Numbered from the stretch's first letter, positions 17,315-26,701 are shown. The stretch is 64,000 nucleotides of DNA from Rhodococcus qingshengii (GCF_021025955.1 NZ_JAJNCL010000001.1:310001-374000), one strand, 5' to 3'. The notes: a model not told the origin generated them from the sequence alone. A program made the numbers and translations.

Positions 17315-18235
17315 TCATCGACTGACGTGCCCATCCAGTTCGACGCGCTCACGCATGGATTTCGAGACTGCTGTCAGAGTTTGGACGAACGCGTCGATCG
17401 CCGGAGCATGTGGAGGTTTCCCGTAGGTCGCGACGGAGATGGTGCGTCGCTCGTCGGGAATACGGTGCGCGCGGATATCCGGATTCCGATGTGCCTGGAG
17501 AGCGAGAGCGGGAAGGGTGCTTATGCCGTTTCCGGAGGCGACCAGAGCTTGGACAGCGACGTAGTCGTCGGTCTCGAACTCGATCCGCGGAATGAATCCA
17601 GCTCGATTGCAAGCGGTGAGGAGGTGGGCTCGGCAGCTCGGGCAACCGGCAATCCAGGTCTCACCGGCGTAGTCCGTGATCTCGTTGGCAGCATCTGCAT
17701 TCCGCGCAGAGGTGATCAGGTACAACGGATCTTCCAGCAAAGCCGTCTGCGCGACATGCTTGAGCCCGACGTCAGGGGTGTCCTCGTGTGCGAAGACAAC
17801 CGCTACGTCGACATCGTTGTTACGAAGTATTGCAAGTGCTTTGGGTGGTTCTGCATCAACGAGGCTGATGGACACATCGGGGTACTGGGACGTGAACGCT
17901 GCCATCGCCTGCGGAATCAAACTCGCCAGGGCTGACGGGAATGCGGCCAGTCGTACCCGCCCGGCCCTCAGCCCTGCGTATGTCTGGACTTCGGCTACCG
18001 CTGCGTCGACGTGGCCGAGGATCTCTGTGGCTCGCCGAACCAGCACTGCGCCGGCTTCCGTCAGGCGCAGTCCACGACCCGCTCGCTGGAACAGTGGAAC
18101 CCCGACTTCCGATTCGAGCTGTCGAAGGTGGTGACTGATGGAGGGCTGCGCGTAACCGAGAGAATCGGCGGCGGCTGTCACCGATCCTTCCTGCGCAACA
18201 GCGACCAAGACCCTCAGCCGAATTAGATCGAGCAT
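17315..18235 (-). CDS. LysR-family transcriptional regulator
   Basis: A 306-residue LysR regulator from the start at 18235 (MLDLIRLRVLVAVAQEGSV); the longer frame to 18316 would cross the promoter of the divergent gene. The winged HTH includes SVTAAADSLGYAQPSISHHLRQLE. The effector domain carries CPSCRAHLL, an unusual Cys pair. It diverges from a PLP-dependent dehydratase with 81 bases between starts, a layout that usually means it regulates that gene and the downstream amidohydrolase. Confidence 0.9.
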   Translation of the reverse strand: MLDLIRLRVLVAVAQEGSVTAAADSLGYAQPSISHHLRQLESEVGVPLFQRAGRGLRLTEAGAVLVRRATEILGHVDAAVAEVQTYAGLRAGRVRLAAFPSALASLIPQAMAAFTSQYPDVSISLVDAEPPKALAILRNNDVDVAVVFAHEDTPDVGLKHVAQTALLEDPLYLITSARNADAANEITDYAGETWIAGCPSCRAHLLTACNRAGFIPRIEFETDDYVAVQALVASGNGISTLPALALQAHRNPDIRAHRIPDERRTISVATYGKPPHAPAIDAFVQTLTAVSKSMRERVELDGHVSR

Positions 18236-18316
18236 GCCGAAATCATAGAAGATTTCGATGCTTTTGACGAAAACACGTATTGGATCTATGAATCGGTGTT
18301 TGGCAGGGTGAATCAC

Positions 18317-19306
18317 ATGGCACCGGCACCTGATCTCGCGGCATCAAACCAGCTACATCCACCCGTATGGGCTGACATCGAGCGTGCCAGTCAGGTCGTG
18401 CGACGGCATCTACCGGTCACGCCCCTGATATCGCACCCGACCTTGGGCGCGGGCTCGTGCAGCCAATTGTTCGTCAAACACGAGAACGTGCACCCCACGG
18501 GTGCGTTCAAGGTTCGCGGTGGACTGAATCTGGTGGCAGGACTGGATGAGGCGACGCGGGCGCGGGGGATTGTCGGCTACTCGACCGGAAACCACGCTCA
18601 ATCCTTGGCGTATGCAGCAGCGGGTGCGGGCGTGCGGTGTGTGATCGTCATGCCGGTTGGGGCGAATTCAGTCAAGGCTCACGCTGTCCGCATGCTCGGA
18701 GCCGAGCTCATCGAGCACGGCGTGAATTTCGACGAGGCGCGTGCTCACGCCGAGTTCATCAGCGAACGTGACGGCCTGCGTCTCGTCAGTGCCGCCAATG
18801 AGCCGGCCATACTTGCCGGTGTCGCTACGGCTTACGTCGAACTCGTCGAACAACAACCCGATCTGGACGCGGTGGTAGTCCCAGTCGGTGGCGGCAGCGG
18901 TGCTGCGGCGGCGTGTCTCGTCGCCAGTGCGCTCGCACCGCACCTAGAGGTGTTCGCAGTGCAGTCGGAGGCCGCGCGAGCCGCACATGACTCGTGGAGT
19001 TCAGGTACGTGCGTCGAGCGCCCGAACACCACCCGCGTCGAAGGGCTTGCGACTGGTGCCGGGTTCACACTGACTCAACGTGTTTTGCGTGAACGGCTCG
19101 GAGGCTTCCTGCTCGTCACGGACGACGACATCACGCTCGCGCAGCGGGCGTTGCTCTACGACGCTCACACTTTGAGTGAAGGCGCCGGTGCGGCTGCACT
19201 TGCTGCGGTCTATGCGCATCCGAGCACCTTCGCTGGCAAGCGCGTTGCCGTCGTCTGCACGGGCGCCAATGCCTCCGAGAACGAGATCCGCAGGATCGTC
19301 GGCTAA
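18317..19306 (+). CDS. PLP-dependent threonine/serine dehydratase-like enzyme
   Basis: A 329-residue fold-type II PLP enzyme. ATG 18317 is used; AGGG lies 8 bases before it. The PLP lysine is in HPTGAFKVRGG, the substrate loop is YSTGNHAQSLAYAA, and the phosphate-binding glycines are in VPVGGGSGAAAA. It is catabolic-type, without an ACT domain, so feedback inhibition by isoleucine is not expected. It could act on threonine, serine or 3-hydroxyaspartate. Neighbouring deacylase-like and MFS genes suggest a role in using amino acids released from N-acyl forms. Confidence 0.88.
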   Translation: MAPAPDLAASNQLHPPVWADIERASQVVRRHLPVTPLISHPTLGAGSCSQLFVKHENVHPTGAFKVRGGLNLVAGLDEATRARGIVGYSTGNHAQSLAYAAAGAGVRCVIVMPVGANSVKAHAVRMLGAELIEHGVNFDEARAHAEFISERDGLRLVSAANEPAILAGVATAYVELVEQQPDLDAVVVPVGGGSGAAAACLVASALAPHLEVFAVQSEAARAAHDSWSSGTCVERPNTTRVEGLATGAGFTLTQRVLRERLGGFLLVTDDDITLAQRALLYDAHTLSEGAGAAALAAVYAHPSTFAGKRVAVVCTGANASENEIRRIVG

Positions 19307-19459
19307 CCGATGGCATGATCGGAACCATGTGCCAGTTTGGTAGGGCGGCACCAATTCTGCATCGCGTATGTGTGTCTGGAACAAGATTTCGCTTCCACGA
19401 TTGAGCAGAGTGAACAGGGTCGCATCTTGCGACAACAAGGCCACCGTGGAGGAGACGTG

Positions 19460-21085
19460 ATGCTGCCGACAATCGTCGTTCGGGACGGGACTGTGCTCGA
19501 TGGTAGAGGGAGCCCGCCCAGGAAAGCGGACGTTGCGATCGCGGGTGACACGATCGTGGAAGTCGGAACGATCGGTGCTGTGCCGGGAGCGATCGACATC
19601 GATGCTCGCGGTTGCATGGTGGCTCCCGGTTTTGTGAATGTGCTCAGTCATAGTTACCTCACGCTGCAGCAAGACCCGCGAGGATTGTCGGACTTGTATC
19701 AGGGGGTCACAACTCAGGTCTTCGGTGAAGGCGTGTCTCTCGGACCGGTCACGGGATCGATGACTCCGGCGATGCTCGGATTGGGTGCGATTCCACCTGG
19801 GGTGCAATCACATTGGCCGAGGTTGCACGATTTTCTCAAATCGTTGGAGACGGACGGCGTCGGTTTCAACGTGGCGAGCTTCGTCGGCGCAGCGAATCTG
19901 CGCATGGTGGTTGCGGGTGTGGACAATCGTCTGTTGAGCGAACAAGAGCTGGCCGAAGCGTGCGCCCTGCTCGACGAGGAGCTTGAAGATGGAGCTCTCG
20001 GAGTTGGTTCGGCTCTGATATATCCACCCGGAAGCTATGCGGATACCGGCGAGTTGCGAGCATTGTCGCGGGTGCTCGCCAGGCATGATGCCGTCCATAT
20101 CTGCCACCTTCGAAGTGAAGGGCAAAGGTTTCTCGAAAGCATCGAGGAACTGATCGACATCGCTCGAACGACAGGAGCGCGCGCGGAAATCTATCACCTC
20201 AAGGTTGCTGGTAAGTCGCACTGGCACAAAATGTCCGATGCCTTGCAATTGGTTGAGTCGGCTCGAGAGGACGGTGTGCGAATCACCGCGGACGTATATC
20301 CGTACGAAGCAGGAAACACGCTGCTCAGTGCCGCGTTGCCACCGGAGTTTCGCTGTCGTGACACTGCAACCGGGCGCACGCAACTGAACTCGACCGGTGT
20401 CCGAGACAAGATCCGCGAGAGGATCCATCGAGAGGACGAGGACTGGGAGAATCTCTTCGCTGCGTCCGGAGGTGCCGATGGGGTGGTGATCTTGTCCGAG
20501 GTACCGGCACTCGGTATCCGAGCGGGGGAGGCACTGGGGTCTATTGCTCGGAGGATGGGGCATCACGACCCGGTGGACACGATGCTGGCTGTTCTCGACG
20601 CTCTTCCCACCGCCGAAGCTGCCTATTTCATTGCATCGGAGGAAAACACGCGAACAGCTTTCGAGCGTCCCTGGGTTTCGGTTGGTTCCGATGCCGATGC
20701 TCAGAGCACGGAGACCCGTTTCGCGGGGCAACCCGTGCACCCCCGTTCATTCGGAACCTTCGCCCGTATCCTGAGCCGCTACACCCGCGGCATTGGCGGA
20801 CAATCAGTCGAGGAATGCGTTCGCCGAATGACCAGCCTTCCCACTGAAAACTTCGGTTTGACGAAACGGGGCTACATTGCGCCAGGGGGATACGCCGATC
20901 TGGCCATCTTCGACCCCTCGCAGGTAGAGGATCTCGCGACATATGACAACCCAAGGGCATATGCGACCGGAATGCGGCACGTTCTGGTGAATGGACAACC
21001 GGCGCTGTCGGACGGGGTGCCGACGGGGAAGCTTGCAGGGCGCGCACTTCGGCGCTCGCGCAACGGGTTCGATGCAGTCAGGTGA
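19460..21085 (+). CDS. D-aminoacylase-like amidohydrolase
   Basis: A 541-residue amidohydrolase related to N-acyl-D-amino-acid deacylases. ATG 19460 is set by GGAGGAG five bases upstream. The N-terminal composite domain (VRDGTVLDGRGSP) leads to GFVNVLSHSYLTL, where the usual H-x-H metal motif is altered: the first histidine is replaced by leucine. The bridging position reads QVFGEGVS with glutamate. Later candidates for ligands are HICHLRSEG and IYHLKVAGKSHW, with a C-terminal MTSLPTENFGL. Possibly it uses a single metal. The substrate is unknown. It follows the dehydratase by 153 bases. Confidence 0.85.
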   Translation: MLPTIVVRDGTVLDGRGSPPRKADVAIAGDTIVEVGTIGAVPGAIDIDARGCMVAPGFVNVLSHSYLTLQQDPRGLSDLYQGVTTQVFGEGVSLGPVTGSMTPAMLGLGAIPPGVQSHWPRLHDFLKSLETDGVGFNVASFVGAANLRMVVAGVDNRLLSEQELAEACALLDEELEDGALGVGSALIYPPGSYADTGELRALSRVLARHDAVHICHLRSEGQRFLESIEELIDIARTTGARAEIYHLKVAGKSHWHKMSDALQLVESAREDGVRITADVYPYEAGNTLLSAALPPEFRCRDTATGRTQLNSTGVRDKIRERIHREDEDWENLFAASGGADGVVILSEVPALGIRAGEALGSIARRMGHHDPVDTMLAVLDALPTAEAAYFIASEENTRTAFERPWVSVGSDADAQSTETRFAGQPVHPRSFGTFARILSRYTRGIGGQSVEECVRRMTSLPTENFGLTKRGYIAPGGYADLAIFDPSQVEDLATYDNPRAYATGMRHVLVNGQPALSDGVPTGKLAGRALRRSRNGFDAVR

Positions 21086-21116
21086 CAACCTGGCGCCGAG
21101 GTCAGGTCCAGATCGG

Positions 21117-21158
21117 CGAAGTGGCCCCTGCTGGGAACCACCTTCAGCGGCCACTTCG
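21117..21158. terminator. bidirectional hairpin between convergent genes
   Basis: CGAAGTGGCC (21117-21126) pairs perfectly with GGCCACTTCG (21149-21158), with a further inner GCTG/CAGC pairing. It lies between the stop of the amidohydrolase and the stop of the convergent MFS gene. No long T tract follows. Confidence 0.6.
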
Positions 21159-21177
21159 GCGAACAGCGTGACAGCCC

Positions 21178-21750
21178 TCAGAATTTCGCCGGGGTCTGCG
21201 GAACGATCATGGCCACCAATGCCGCCGCAGCCGTCGCTCCGACCAGGACTCCGAACGCGGCCATATATGAGAACTGGTCCACCATCCATCCCATCACGAG
21301 TGGGGTGATGAAACCGGCAAGCTGTCCACAACCGTTGATCAAACCCATTCCGGAACCGAGGAATTCGGCGGGCAATGCCCGCAACGGGAGGGCGAAGATC
21401 GACATCGAGCACAGTCCGCTTACGCCCATCGCGAGGGTTTGATAGAAGGTGAACATCGCGACGGTATCGGTGGTAGTCATCAAGAACAGCAGAATGGCGG
21501 AGGTGGCCATGCACGGAACGAGCAGAATGCGCGCGCTGTCGTGGAAGTACTTGTCCACCAGACGTCCACCGACGACGATGGCCAATGCCGTGACGATGAA
21601 CGGAATCGCGGCGAAGATTCCCGTATCGATCAGCGAGAGCCCCTTTTCGTTGAGGAAGTAGCTCGGCACCCAGGTCAACAGTCCATATCCGGCCATGTTG
21701 GCCAGGCAGAACAGAAGTGCGAACTTCCAGACCGAAACGGACTTGAACAC
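21178..21750 (-). pseudogene. MFS transporter, C-terminal half (frameshifted)
   Basis: 190 residues from GTG 21750, corresponding to transmembrane helices 7-12 of an MFS transporter of the anion:cation symporter type (start FKSVSVWKFALLF, then GLLTWVPSYFLNEKGLS). It has no start signal of its own. The frame is open upstream only to 21774, where it reads R-G-E-H-S-R-A-A-V-F-K, a normal inter-half loop. The N-terminal half ends in the other frame at 21767, so both belong to one gene broken by a 1-2 base indel in GCGCGG at about 21770-21775. Confidence 0.82.
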
Positions 21751-21766
21751 CGCGGCGCGTGAATGT

Positions 21767-22462
21767 TCACCGCGCTAGCGGTTGCAGTGCAGCCTCCGGA
21801 TCTTCCGTGATCTTTGTGTCCAACGGCGCCGGGAGCACCAACCAGACGACTGTGCCGATCACGGCGCCGACTATGGCCACCAGCCAAAATGCGTCCCGCC
21901 AACCGACGGCCATGAGAACTGGGGCGATGATCAGTGGTGCGATGCCGGGGCCCAGGTTGTTTGCACCGATCATGAAGCCCATGGCCGTGGCGCGGGTTTT
22001 CGGACGGGTTCGCTCAGCCAGAGCTTTGAACGACGCTGCTGGGAAGAGGCCCTGGCTGAGCCCGAACATCGCACGCATGACCATCAGCGAGACGAGTCCC
22101 CAGGCGAATCCTGTCATTGCGGTGAACACCGACCAGAGGATCAAAGCGACGATCAACAGTGGCCGGGGTCCGAATCGGTCGGCCAGCATGCCGCCGGGGA
22201 CCTGCCCGAGCATGTAAAAGATGGCGAAGATCGACACGACTCCGCCCAATTGCGTATTGCTGAGGGAGAATTCGTCTCCGATCATCGGCAGTGCAAGCCC
22301 GATCATCACGCGATCTATCATGTCGATCATCCAGATCGTACTGAGCAGTCCAACAGTCATAGTCGTTGTTCGACGAATTGACTTGTTGTCCAATATGTTT
22401 TGCATCGACCTGCCGCCTTGATGCGAGGGTTCCTCAACTGTGGCGCGTTCCGACTTCATCAT
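21767..22462 (-). pseudogene. MFS transporter, N-terminal half (frameshifted)
   Basis: 231 residues covering helices 1-6 of the transporter. The MFS signature is visible as GGMLADRFGPRPLL, and the frame ends after LQPLAR at the central cytoplasmic loop, where a full-length protein would continue. AGGAGG lies just before the start codons at 22462/22459 (the latter better spaced). Together the halves would give about 428 residues. The lesion may be a real loss of function or a sequencing indel. The transporter presumably imported the substrate of the neighbouring deacylase/dehydratase genes. Confidence 0.82.
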
Positions 22463-22615
22463 GCCTCCTGAATTGCGTTGTGCCGCATGGACTGATGAAG
22501 TGTGGCAGCGGACACGTCGGCCGCATTGGTCGGTTCGGCCAATAGCCGACCGAATGTTTCGTCGGTTACAACAGCGTCACAGAGGGAAGTTCCGGGTGAC
22601 TCTGCCACCAGAGCT

Positions 22616-23809
22616 TTAGCTACACAAAGCTTTGTCCACGGTGTCTACGACGTGTTGCGTGGCGGACGCAGTCGAGGGAAGAGCAGTCACCCCGAGGTTC
22701 ACGGCGCGCCCGTCATCGGTGATCCCACCGCGGGTCTCGTAACCGACTATGTCGCCGCCATGGCCCCAGTAGACCCCGCCGCACGAGAGAGTCCTGCTGG
22801 CGAGGCCGAGGCCGTACTCGAGTCCGGTGGGTCCGCCGACGTGGACGGTGGTACGCATCTGATCGAGTTCGGCTGCGGGGAGCAGTCGTCCGTCGAGTAG
22901 CGCGTAGAGAAATTGGTTGAGGTCCGAGGTGGTGGAGATCAGCTGCCCTGCGGCCCATCCCCACGACGGGTCCATCTCTGTGACGTCACTCAGTGGGCTG
23001 TCTGGTGCTGTGCGGTGGTAGCCCTTGGGATGGGGACCCCGGATGGTCATGTCGCCGGGCGGTGGGAAGTAGGTGTCGCGCAGGCCGATCGGCGCGAAGA
23101 TAAGTCGATTCATCTCCTCTGTGAGGGGGCGCCCGGTAACCTTCTGTACGAGTAGGCCGGCCAGAATGTAGTTGGTGTTGCTGTACCCCCAAGTCGCCCC
23201 GGGCGGTGCGTCGGCGGGGTGCTGGAAGGCGATATCGAGCAAGTCGTGGGGGTCGGCGTAGCGGTATCTGATCTCTTCGTCATTGACGTGTATGCCGTAC
23301 TCGGGGAGTCCGCTGGTGTGCTGGAGGAGTTGGCGGACGGTGATGTTGTGGCCGTCGATCCCTTCTCCGCGGACGAGTCCGGGTAGGTAGGTCTCGATGG
23401 GGGTGTCGAGTTCGATCTTTCCTTCGGCGACCAGTTGCAGGACCACTACTGCGGTGAAGGTTTTGGTGTTGCTGCCGATTCGTATCTGGCCGTTGTGGGG
23501 TACCTCTGATCCGGTGGTCAGGTCTCCGACTCCTGCGGTGTAGTTGCGGGAGTTGCCGTTTCGGTCCTGGACGCTTGCGAGGGCGGCGGGTAGTCCGTCC
23601 TCGCTCACCAGTGCGTCGAGGGAGCGTTGAACCGCGTCGGACTCGGTGGAGGAAGAACCGACGGTATCGGGAGTGAGGGCGGATGACGGCGAGCAGGACG
23701 CCAGCGTCATGGCACCGAGGGCCATCGCGGTAACGACCGAAAAGGTCCGGTGCCGTTTGCGGTCCTGCCGACGATCTGAAGGGAAACCCCTTCGAATAGT
23801 GTTACGCAT
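22616..23809 (-). CDS. beta-lactamase-fold serine hydrolase lipoprotein
   Basis: A 397-residue class C beta-lactamase/D-Ala-D-Ala carboxypeptidase-like protein. ATG 23809 with AGGAG eight bases upstream is preferred over the longer frame. After a basic N-terminus, the signal peptide ends in the lipobox LASC, so it is probably a cell-envelope lipoprotein. Catalytic motifs are GSNTKTF (S-x-x-K), YSNTNY (Y-x-N) and GHGG (third motif). It is a paralogue of the next gene upstream, with the same motif spacing. Such proteins may trim peptidoglycan peptides or hydrolyse esters. Confidence 0.88.
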   Translation of the reverse strand: MRNTIRRGFPSDRRQDRKRHRTFSVVTAMALGAMTLASCSPSSALTPDTVGSSSTESDAVQRSLDALVSEDGLPAALASVQDRNGNSRNYTAGVGDLTTGSEVPHNGQIRIGSNTKTFTAVVVLQLVAEGKIELDTPIETYLPGLVRGEGIDGHNITVRQLLQHTSGLPEYGIHVNDEEIRYRYADPHDLLDIAFQHPADAPPGATWGYSNTNYILAGLLVQKVTGRPLTEEMNRLIFAPIGLRDTYFPPPGDMTIRGPHPKGYHRTAPDSPLSDVTEMDPSWGWAAGQLISTTSDLNQFLYALLDGRLLPAAELDQMRTTVHVGGPTGLEYGLGLASRTLSCGGVYWGHGGDIVGYETRGGITDDGRAVNLGVTALPSTASATQHVVDTVDKALCS

Positions 23810-23909
23810 CAGTAGAACTCCTGAGGATTGGTAGGGGTCGGGACGTCGTTCGATCGGGAAGAATCGTTGTTCGATGTTGCGTGCGAAGTCGTGCACGAAC
23901 ATGTTTCCT

Positions 23910-25085
23910 TCACTCCTCGCACATCGCTGCGTCGACAACTCGCTGTGCTGCTACGAAGGCGTCCTCGCTCATCGGGATGTGATTGAGGGTGAGCGTCACA
24001 GCGCGTCCTGTGGTATCGACTCCGCCCGAGGTGCCGAAGCCGGGGATCCCGCCGCCGTGACCCCAGATCTCCTTCCCACAGGAACTGTTCACGCGGACTA
24101 GTCCGAGTCCGTAGCTGTCCTGCGGGCTCCTGTCGAACGGCACGGTGTGTTTCATCTCGGCGAGCCTGTCATTCGAGACGAGTTCGCCGCGTAGCAAAGC
24201 CGTGAAGAAAGTGTTGAGGTCGGCGCCGGTTGCAACCATCGCACCTGCGGTGTCGGCCCACGCCACGTCGCCATCGGTGACATCGACCTGAATACCGCCG
24301 ATCGGGTGATAGCCCTGTGCATGAGAACCGCGGATCTGTGTCTCGCGGGAGGCGGGAAAATAGGTGTCCTTCAGTCCGAGCGGATCGATTATGCGGGTGG
24401 TGATCTCCTGCGCGGCAGGGCGTCCGGTGACCTTCTCGATGAGCATCCCGAGCAGAATGTAGTTCGTGTTCGAATAGACAGCCTTGTCTTTGGCGGCCGG
24501 GCCGGGTGGAAGGGACATCGCGATATCGACCAGTTCAGTGGGGGAGAAGTGCTCCGATGGTTGTGCGCTTGTCCCCACCAGCAGTTGGCCGGGCTTGATG
24601 TCTTCCGGCCGTGCTCCGCCGGCGGCGAGGTAGTCCGTCAGTCCACTGGTGTGCTGCAAGAGATCTCGAATGGTGACTCGGTTGCCGTCGTTCCCGTTGC
24701 CTACGACGGTTCCGGGCAGGTAGTGCTCGATGCTCATGTCGAGGTCGAGCAGTCCGTCGTCGACGAGTTGCATCACGACGGTCGCGACGAAGGTCTTTGT
24801 GTTGCTGCCGATTCGGACCCGCGCATCATCGGGTATAGGCTCGCCGGTGGCGGTGTTTCCCATTCCCGCACGAATGACGCGCGTGCCCCGTGACGGGTCG
24901 GAGATCACGAGTTGTGCGCCGGGGATCCCCTGTTCGATGACGCCGTCGAGCGCCTGTTGCACGGCAGCGTCGCTTTGCCGAGTGGAATCAGTGGCGTCAC
25001 CACATCCGCTCACGCCCAAGATGAGGGCTGCAGCGGTGACTGCCGGAAGCACGGTGAGCAGGGGGCGACGTCGAAGGGTGGTCAT
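23910..25085 (-). CDS. beta-lactamase-fold serine hydrolase lipoprotein (paralogue)
   Basis: A 391-residue protein with a signal peptide and lipobox (GVSGC near residue 28). The catalytic motifs match its downstream paralogue: IGSNTKTF, YSNTNYILLG and WGHGGG. An insertion of about 20 residues after HTSGLTDY distinguishes it. It lies 100 bases upstream of the paralogue on the same strand, so a tandem duplication forming an operon is likely. A sensor-kinase relic and response-regulator gene are divergent and may have controlled this pair, for example in response to cell-wall stress. Confidence 0.9.
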   Translation of the reverse strand: MTTLRRRPLLTVLPAVTAAALILGVSGCGDATDSTRQSDAAVQQALDGVIEQGIPGAQLVISDPSRGTRVIRAGMGNTATGEPIPDDARVRIGSNTKTFVATVVMQLVDDGLLDLDMSIEHYLPGTVVGNGNDGNRVTIRDLLQHTSGLTDYLAAGGARPEDIKPGQLLVGTSAQPSEHFSPTELVDIAMSLPPGPAAKDKAVYSNTNYILLGMLIEKVTGRPAAQEITTRIIDPLGLKDTYFPASRETQIRGSHAQGYHPIGGIQVDVTDGDVAWADTAGAMVATGADLNTFFTALLRGELVSNDRLAEMKHTVPFDRSPQDSYGLGLVRVNSSCGKEIWGHGGGIPGFGTSGGVDTTGRAVTLTLNHIPMSEDAFVAAQRVVDAAMCEE

Positions 25086-25165
25086 TGGTTGTGGTCTCCT
25101 GTTCGTCGGATCTCATGGTGAGTTCCACATGCAGAGAACAGTATTGACGTGCGTATGCGTCCTCC

Positions 25166-25913
25166 ATGGTGCGAAGTGCAGTCTCTCGGTGGTGCGTGCC
25201 GGAGCGCAAGGGGTGTAGCTGGCTGCACCTCGGAGCCCGGCCTCTCGCGGCCGACACTGTCGGTTTGACGAGTTATATACTGGCCGAACGTAATCGGGTC
25301 GCTCACGAGTTGCACGACTCGATCGGGCACACGCTCACCGCCGCCACGATCCAGGCGGCCGTGGCGGGCGAGGTGCTCGCCTCCGATCCTGCCGCCGCGA
25401 GGGCCGCCATGCGTAGCATCGAGGAGTCGACACGTGCTGCGCTCGAGGACCTGGACTACGTACTGGGCGTACTTCGCGAGGAGAGATCTGGGGCTGTACC
25501 TTCGCGGACGCTGTCGGACGCTGTCGGACTTGCCCGACTTGATTGAGCGGTTGCGGCATGCGGGTGCAATTGTGGAGGTGAACCTGTCTGGTGACCTTTC
25601 AGAGATCCAGGGGACACTCTCTCGCGCGGCGTACCGGATCATGCAAGAGGGGACGACCAATGCTCTGCGGCACGGGGACAGCGGGCCGATCGAAATCACG
25701 GTGGCGCTCGCGCCGGAGAGCGTCGAGCTCAGAGTGGTCAACTGCATCGGGGCAGTGGCCGAGGGAAACGCAGACGTAGTTCGAAGATCAGGGCGCGGCC
25801 TGGCAGGTCTGGCCGAGCGCGTGCGACTCTTGAACGGCGAGTTCAAGGCTGGACCGGACGGAGCCCAGTGCTGGCAGTTAAGTGTTCAGTTGCCGGTACG
25901 GGTGGCACGATGA
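25166..25913 (+). pseudogene. NarL/DesK-type sensor histidine kinase, frameshifted and N-terminally truncated
   Basis: Two overlapping frames give one kinase. The first (25166-25546) holds the HisKA_3 phosphoacceptor helix, ERNRVAHELHDSIGHTL, with His in the expected place. The second (read from about 25510 to 25913) holds the ATPase domain: RIMQEGTTNALRHG (N box) and GRGLAGLAERVRLL (G box). The frame changes at a perfect 10-bp duplication (25506-25525); removing one copy restores SRTLSDLPDLIERLRHAG. No transmembrane sensor region precedes the phosphoacceptor. It ends in an ATGA overlap with the response-regulator gene. Confidence 0.85.
25506..25529 (+). repeat. 10-bp tandem duplication causing the kinase frameshift
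   Basis: GGACGCTGTC occurs at 25506-25515 and again at 25516-25525, followed by a partial GGAC. A 10-base expansion shifts the reading frame; with one copy the kinase is continuous. Confidence 0.92.
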
Positions 25914-26638
25914 CTGAAGCCAATTGGAGTGAGGACGCCTCCAACCCTGCAAGCATGCCAGTCACGCTGCTGATTGCGGATAACGACGACGTTACCCGCA
26001 GCGGCCTGCGTATGCTGCTCGCAGCTCAGCCCGGGATTGTGGTCGTCGGCGAGGCCTCCGGCGGTATCGAAGCAGTGGAGCTTTCGCGGCAACTTCGTCC
26101 GGATGTGGTGCTGATGGACGTGCGGATGCCGCTGCGCAACGGTATAGAGGCAACTCGACACCTCCAGGTCGAGTGCACCGAACCGCCGAAAGTCTTGGTA
26201 ATCACCACTTTCGAAAACGATGGCTACGTCACGGCCGCACTCAGTGCGGGCGCGAGTGGCTTCGTACTGAAGCGGCTCCCAGTCCCGCAGATCGCAGCGG
26301 CAGTACGTGTAGTGGCGGCGGGCGAAGTGATCCTGTTCCCTGCCGCGCTGCGCCGGATGGTCACGCCCCGCCCATTGGTTTCCGCTGAGGCGTTCCCGAA
26401 TGCAGCGCTGACAGCAAAGGAGGAAGAGGTATTGCGGTTGATGGCCACCGGGCTGTCCAACTCGGATATTGCTCAGGTTCTGGTGGTGAGCCTGGAGACG
26501 GTGAAGACGCACGTTGGAAACGTGCTGACAAAGCTCGGTGCTCAGAATCGGACGCACGCTGTCGTCATCGCCTACGAGTCTGGCCTGGTGGTCCCGGGAT
26601 CAGGCACCGATACGGAACCCTGTGCAGCTGACGGTTGA
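25910..26638 (+). CDS. NarL/LuxR-family response regulator
   Basis: A 242-residue two-component regulator from ATG 25910, which overlaps the kinase stop by four bases. The receiver domain has the acidic pocket IADNDDVTRSG, the phosphoacceptor aspartate in VVLMDVRMPLRNG and the conserved lysine in FVLKRLP. The LuxR helix-turn-helix is LTAKEEEVLRLMATGLSNSDIAQVL followed by VKTHVGNVLTKLGAQNR. It appears intact although its cognate kinase is broken. Likely targets are the divergent lipoprotein genes. Confidence 0.92.
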   Translation: MTEANWSEDASNPASMPVTLLIADNDDVTRSGLRMLLAAQPGIVVVGEASGGIEAVELSRQLRPDVVLMDVRMPLRNGIEATRHLQVECTEPPKVLVITTFENDGYVTAALSAGASGFVLKRLPVPQIAAAVRVVAAGEVILFPAALRRMVTPRPLVSAEAFPNAALTAKEEEVLRLMATGLSNSDIAQVLVVSLETVKTHVGNVLTKLGAQNRTHAVVIAYESGLVVPGSGTDTEPCAADG

Positions 26639-26701
26639 TTTTTTTCGTCAGCGTGGCGCCGGTGAGGATTCGCCGACTGAACCCAAGGCCCTCGGGTGAG
26701 A

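Noticed and set aside
23646..24101. Short plus-strand frames in the lipoprotein pair
   Set aside because: They are antisense to two well-supported serine hydrolases and lack start signals.
26640..26701. Possible intrinsic terminator after the response regulator
   Set aside because: A weak GTCAGCG/CGCCGAC pairing with one wobble is present but the T run lies on the wrong side for the upstream gene.
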